Positions 46,292-48,242 of a stretch of 48,242 nt of DNA are shown in pieces. The notes beneath the pieces were generated by a model. The model saw only the letters and a program-made list of their open reading frames with translations. It made no database searches and was not told where the DNA came from. Numbering within the stretch: the first letter of the stretch is position 1; every line of letters begins with the position of its first letter. The translations under genes were made by a program, and so were the position numbers. The stretch is from Noviherbaspirillum malthae (GTDB lineage Bacteria; Pseudomonadota; Gammaproteobacteria; Burkholderiales; Burkholderiaceae_D), in the NCBI RefSeq assembly GCF_015352985.1, contig NZ_JACYXF010000050.1:1-48242 (forward strand). The letters are read 5' to 3'.

Positions 46292-47185
46292 TTATTGTGC
46301 GCCGTCAGCAAGGTTCCAGGTATTGCGCAGGACGGCAAGCATGCCCACGATCATGGGTTCGATTTCCATGTCGGCCCGATAGACGAAGGATAGCTGCGTA
46401 CCTATGGTGGCATGGCCCCAGATAACGACGTCGCCTCGGGCAGCGGCAGCGAGGGCAAGGTCCTCTCTCAGCAGAGTAAATCCGAGCCCCGCGCGCACCA
46501 GGCTGTGCGGCGAATTCAATTCGTCGGTTTCCATCACGATATTCGGCTGCAGGCCGTGCTGCCCGAACAGCATGAGCAGCAGTTGATGGATATGGCTTTT
46601 CTCCGGCGCGCCGATCCAGGGCATGGCTGCCACATCACCCCAGCCGCAGCCCGGCAGGCGTTCGGCAAAGGCCGTCGGTGCAATGACACGATACCGGACG
46701 CTTCGCAGGGGAAGGCTGGCCAGTTCGGGGCTGCTGACGGTACCGATATGGAACCCGGCTGTCATTTTTTTCGTCGTTACGCCTTCCAGTACGGCGACGG
46801 CATGAGTTGACCTTGTTTTGATGTCCAGGAGCGGCAGCGATGTCATCAATCCGTTAAGAAAACTTCCAAGCCGAAGAAAATCCGGGTCGCTGACCGTACC
46901 GACGATGACGCGTCCGGTGATTTCACCCTTGATTTCCTTGGCCCGCACCAGGGTGGCATTGAATGCATGCAGTGTTTTTTCCACTTCCGGCAACAGGATT
47001 TCCCCTGCCTTGGTCAGAGAAATTCTTCCATGACTGCGTTCAAACAGCGCTATGCCGAGTTCCTGTTCGAGCGCCTTGATATGACCTGTGACAGCAGGCT
47101 GAGTGACATGCAGTGCATCTGCCGCCTTGGTGATGTGGCCAAGCTTGGCTACCGTCACGAAGGTGCGGAGTTGGTAAATTTCCAT
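46292..47185 (-). CDS. LysR family transcriptional regulator
   Basis: A 297-residue LysR regulator. The winged helix-turn-helix lies in residues ~1-60: MEIYQLRTFVTVAKLGHITK, ADALHVTQPAVTGHIKALEQ, LGIALFERSHGRISLTKAG. An effector-binding domain follows (GRVIVGTVSDPDFLRLG; SLVRAGLGFTLLREDLA). ATG 47185 begins the canonical MEIYQLRTF; a 13-codon extension is unsupported. The divergent side holds no gene within the window, so its target may be elsewhere or the regulator may act on itself. Confidence 0.92.
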   Translation of the reverse strand: MEIYQLRTFVTVAKLGHITKAADALHVTQPAVTGHIKALEQELGIALFERSHGRISLTKAGEILLPEVEKTLHAFNATLVRAKEIKGEITGRVIVGTVSDPDFLRLGSFLNGLMTSLPLLDIKTRSTHAVAVLEGVTTKKMTAGFHIGTVSSPELASLPLRSVRYRVIAPTAFAERLPGCGWGDVAAMPWIGAPEKSHIHQLLLMLFGQHGLQPNIVMETDELNSPHSLVRAGLGFTLLREDLALAAAARGDVVIWGHATIGTQLSFVYRADMEIEPMIVGMLAVLRNTWNLADGAQ

Positions 47186-48242
47186 AAACGAGACTTCTCT
47201 CCAGTTACATCCATCCCGCCGCAAACCTGCGGTTACGGTTGATTTAGCGGACTGCGGCGACGTGCAGGCGCTTCATTTGTATCATTTCCTTCGAGGCGGC
47301 AGTTGCTTCATGACCTCGACCAATCCGCTATCCAGCACGCAAATCCGCCCGGCTGAACGACTCAGACGAGGCGCATGAAAAAAAGGCAGTCACCTCTGAG
47401 TGGCGGAACGCCGCTGGCAGTTCGCCCGCGGCAAAAATATTTTTCAAGCGAGCCGAGCCGTCATTTCAGCCTGGTCTCCAGCATCCAAGGGGCGGCAGAA
47501 ATCCTGACCGCTCCAGTTAATCCAGTCGCATCCACATCCACGCCGTACTGGCATGACATCCGGCGTCCTCCTGCCGGGCGTGGGAAATGCCGGCACCATT
47601 CCAGCAGCGTCTTCCCGTCCTTCGGGTTTGCATTCCTGCTGCACGCATTCTTCCGTGCTGCCAACGAGGTGCCCTGGTTTCACTTATCACGACCTGCAGG
47701 CGCTATCCGAAGCACAATGTTCTGAATTTTTATCGGGGCTTCGCGCATGTCTCCATTAAGGAAGGCGCTTCGGGATCGCAAGCAGAATCCCTTACGAAGC
47801 CTTATCCCAGTGCTCCGGCAGGCGATCGACCAATCAGCCCGAAGCAGCCGATGGCCACGGCCATGCAAATCATCGTCTCCTTGTTCGGCTCATGAAAAAC
47901 CCAACGAGACTATAAAAGTCTATGCCGGCAATTACCAATAATAAAACGTTATAAAGATGAAAATTTTAATTTATCAGGCAACGCTTAAGCCAGACAGGAT
48001 AATGGCCAAAGGTGAAATGTAATCAACTACTTTTTCATTGTGTTGTGTAAAATCTTCTTGGTTGAAGATGACTGTCGGATGTTCGACTTCCGGTGTGGGA
48101 ATCTCAACGGAAGGATTTAAGGCTACGATGAACAACCCATCGGTTTTGAAATGTTCTTCGACACGATCGGGTTGATTCAACAATCAGCGACGTATTGCGC
48201 CTCGTTTAGTGCCCTAACGGGCTGTATGTAGGGCGCTCTCGC
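47186..48242. other. Right-edge region without convincing genes
   Basis: About 1 kb. From 47186 to ~47880 the G+C is ordinary and open frames overlap on both strands without ribosome sites or recognisable proteins; a 12-bp palindrome AAAAATATTTTT lies at 47433-47444. From ~47885 the sequence turns AT-rich, with one frame on the minus strand (47974-48183). An inverted repeat GCCCTA/TAGGGC lies at ~48211-48233. Confidence 0.5.
47974..48183 (-). pseudogene. AT-rich open frame, possible gene fragment
   Basis: A 69-codon frame with no ATG: the only start is TTG at 48183, directly behind an in-frame stop and without a ribosome site. The peptide (…VEEHFKTDGLFIVALNPSVE…; ends ISPLAIILSGLSVA) has protein-like composition with balanced acidic and hydrophobic residues, and a base composition poorer in G+C than the rest of the window. 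It may be the 3' remnant of a transferred gene. No family recognised. Confidence 0.25.

Noticed and set aside
47802..47873. A 23-codon hydrophobic minus-strand ORF (MICMAVAIGCFG...)
   Set aside because: AAGGAG is only 3 nt from the ATG and no other support exists; it could be real but falls below the evidence bar.
48205..48242. An attC-like site (GCCCTAAC with inverted GTTAGGGC) at the right edge
   Set aside because: The core does not match RYYYAAC/GTTRRRY with proper L boxes, no integrase or cassette is present, and the window ends before a full site could be seen.
1..48242. CRISPR arrays, insertion sequences, prophage genes, tRNA genes
   Set aside because: No regularly spaced direct repeats, transposase or integrase motifs, phage structural genes or tRNA cloverleaf signatures (GGTTCGAATCC-type) were seen on either strand.

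Overview
The window reads as chromosomal DNA of a betaproteobacterium in the order Burkholderiales, most likely an Oxalobacteraceae relative (Herbaspirillum/Noviherbaspirillum/Massilia type). This is inferred from the Burkholderiales-like 5S rRNA tail at the left edge, the glucokinase fused to a HexR/RpiR-type regulator, the moderately high G+C coding style and the overall gene set. No genus can be fixed from the sequence alone. The window starts inside a 5S rRNA, so the left edge may be the edge of an rRNA operon repeat. No tRNA, insertion sequence, prophage, integron or CRISPR array was seen.

Left part (1-8.6 kb): 5S rRNA tail and terminator, a PilZ protein, a two-gene chromate transporter, an atypical aquaporin, a DUF899 protein, a beta-propeller protein that seems to lack a normal start codon, its HTH-regulator neighbour, and an SDR dehydrogenase next to an acyl-CoA ligase. 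From 9 to 13 kb a minus-strand operon runs membrane-anchored S1C serine protease > MoxR ATPase > DUF58 > VWA membrane protein, closed by a clear terminator. A large hybrid histidine kinase and an alpha/beta hydrolase follow.

Central carbon block (17.8-25.2 kb): zwf > pgl > glk-hexR form a tightly overlapping minus-strand operon for glucose entry into the 6-phosphogluconate/Entner-Doudoroff route. It diverges from ppc (PEP carboxylase). The AT-rich gap between them holds a TGTA-N7-TACA palindrome over the predicted zwf -10 box and a second palindrome beside the predicted ppc promoter. This suggests that the HexR domain made by the operon controls both directions. A second zwf (33-34.5 kb) diverges from a catalase-ankyrin pair. 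A string of three hairpins ending in a U-tract lies between them and looks like an unannotated small RNA.

Other modules: a divergent flavin monooxygenase / MarR regulator / orphan periplasmic binding protein cluster (25.9-29.2 kb); several small proteins including two cysteine-rich zinc-binding candidates; clsB-ybhN-type membrane lipid genes (38.6-40.9 kb); a nucleotidyltransferase and a metallophosphoesterase; a REC-REC-GGDEF diguanylate cyclase; a divergent, apparently catalytically impaired and C-terminally shortened pyruvate kinase homologue preceded by a small basic ORF and alternative leader hairpins; and a LysR regulator. The last kilobase has no convincing gene and becomes AT-rich near the right edge.

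The most interesting points for follow-up are the pyruvate kinase-like protein with its leader, the candidate sRNA between zwf2 and the catalase gene, the HexR-type operator arrangement, the protease-MoxR-DUF58-VWA operon, and the possible ATC-initiated beta-propeller gene.
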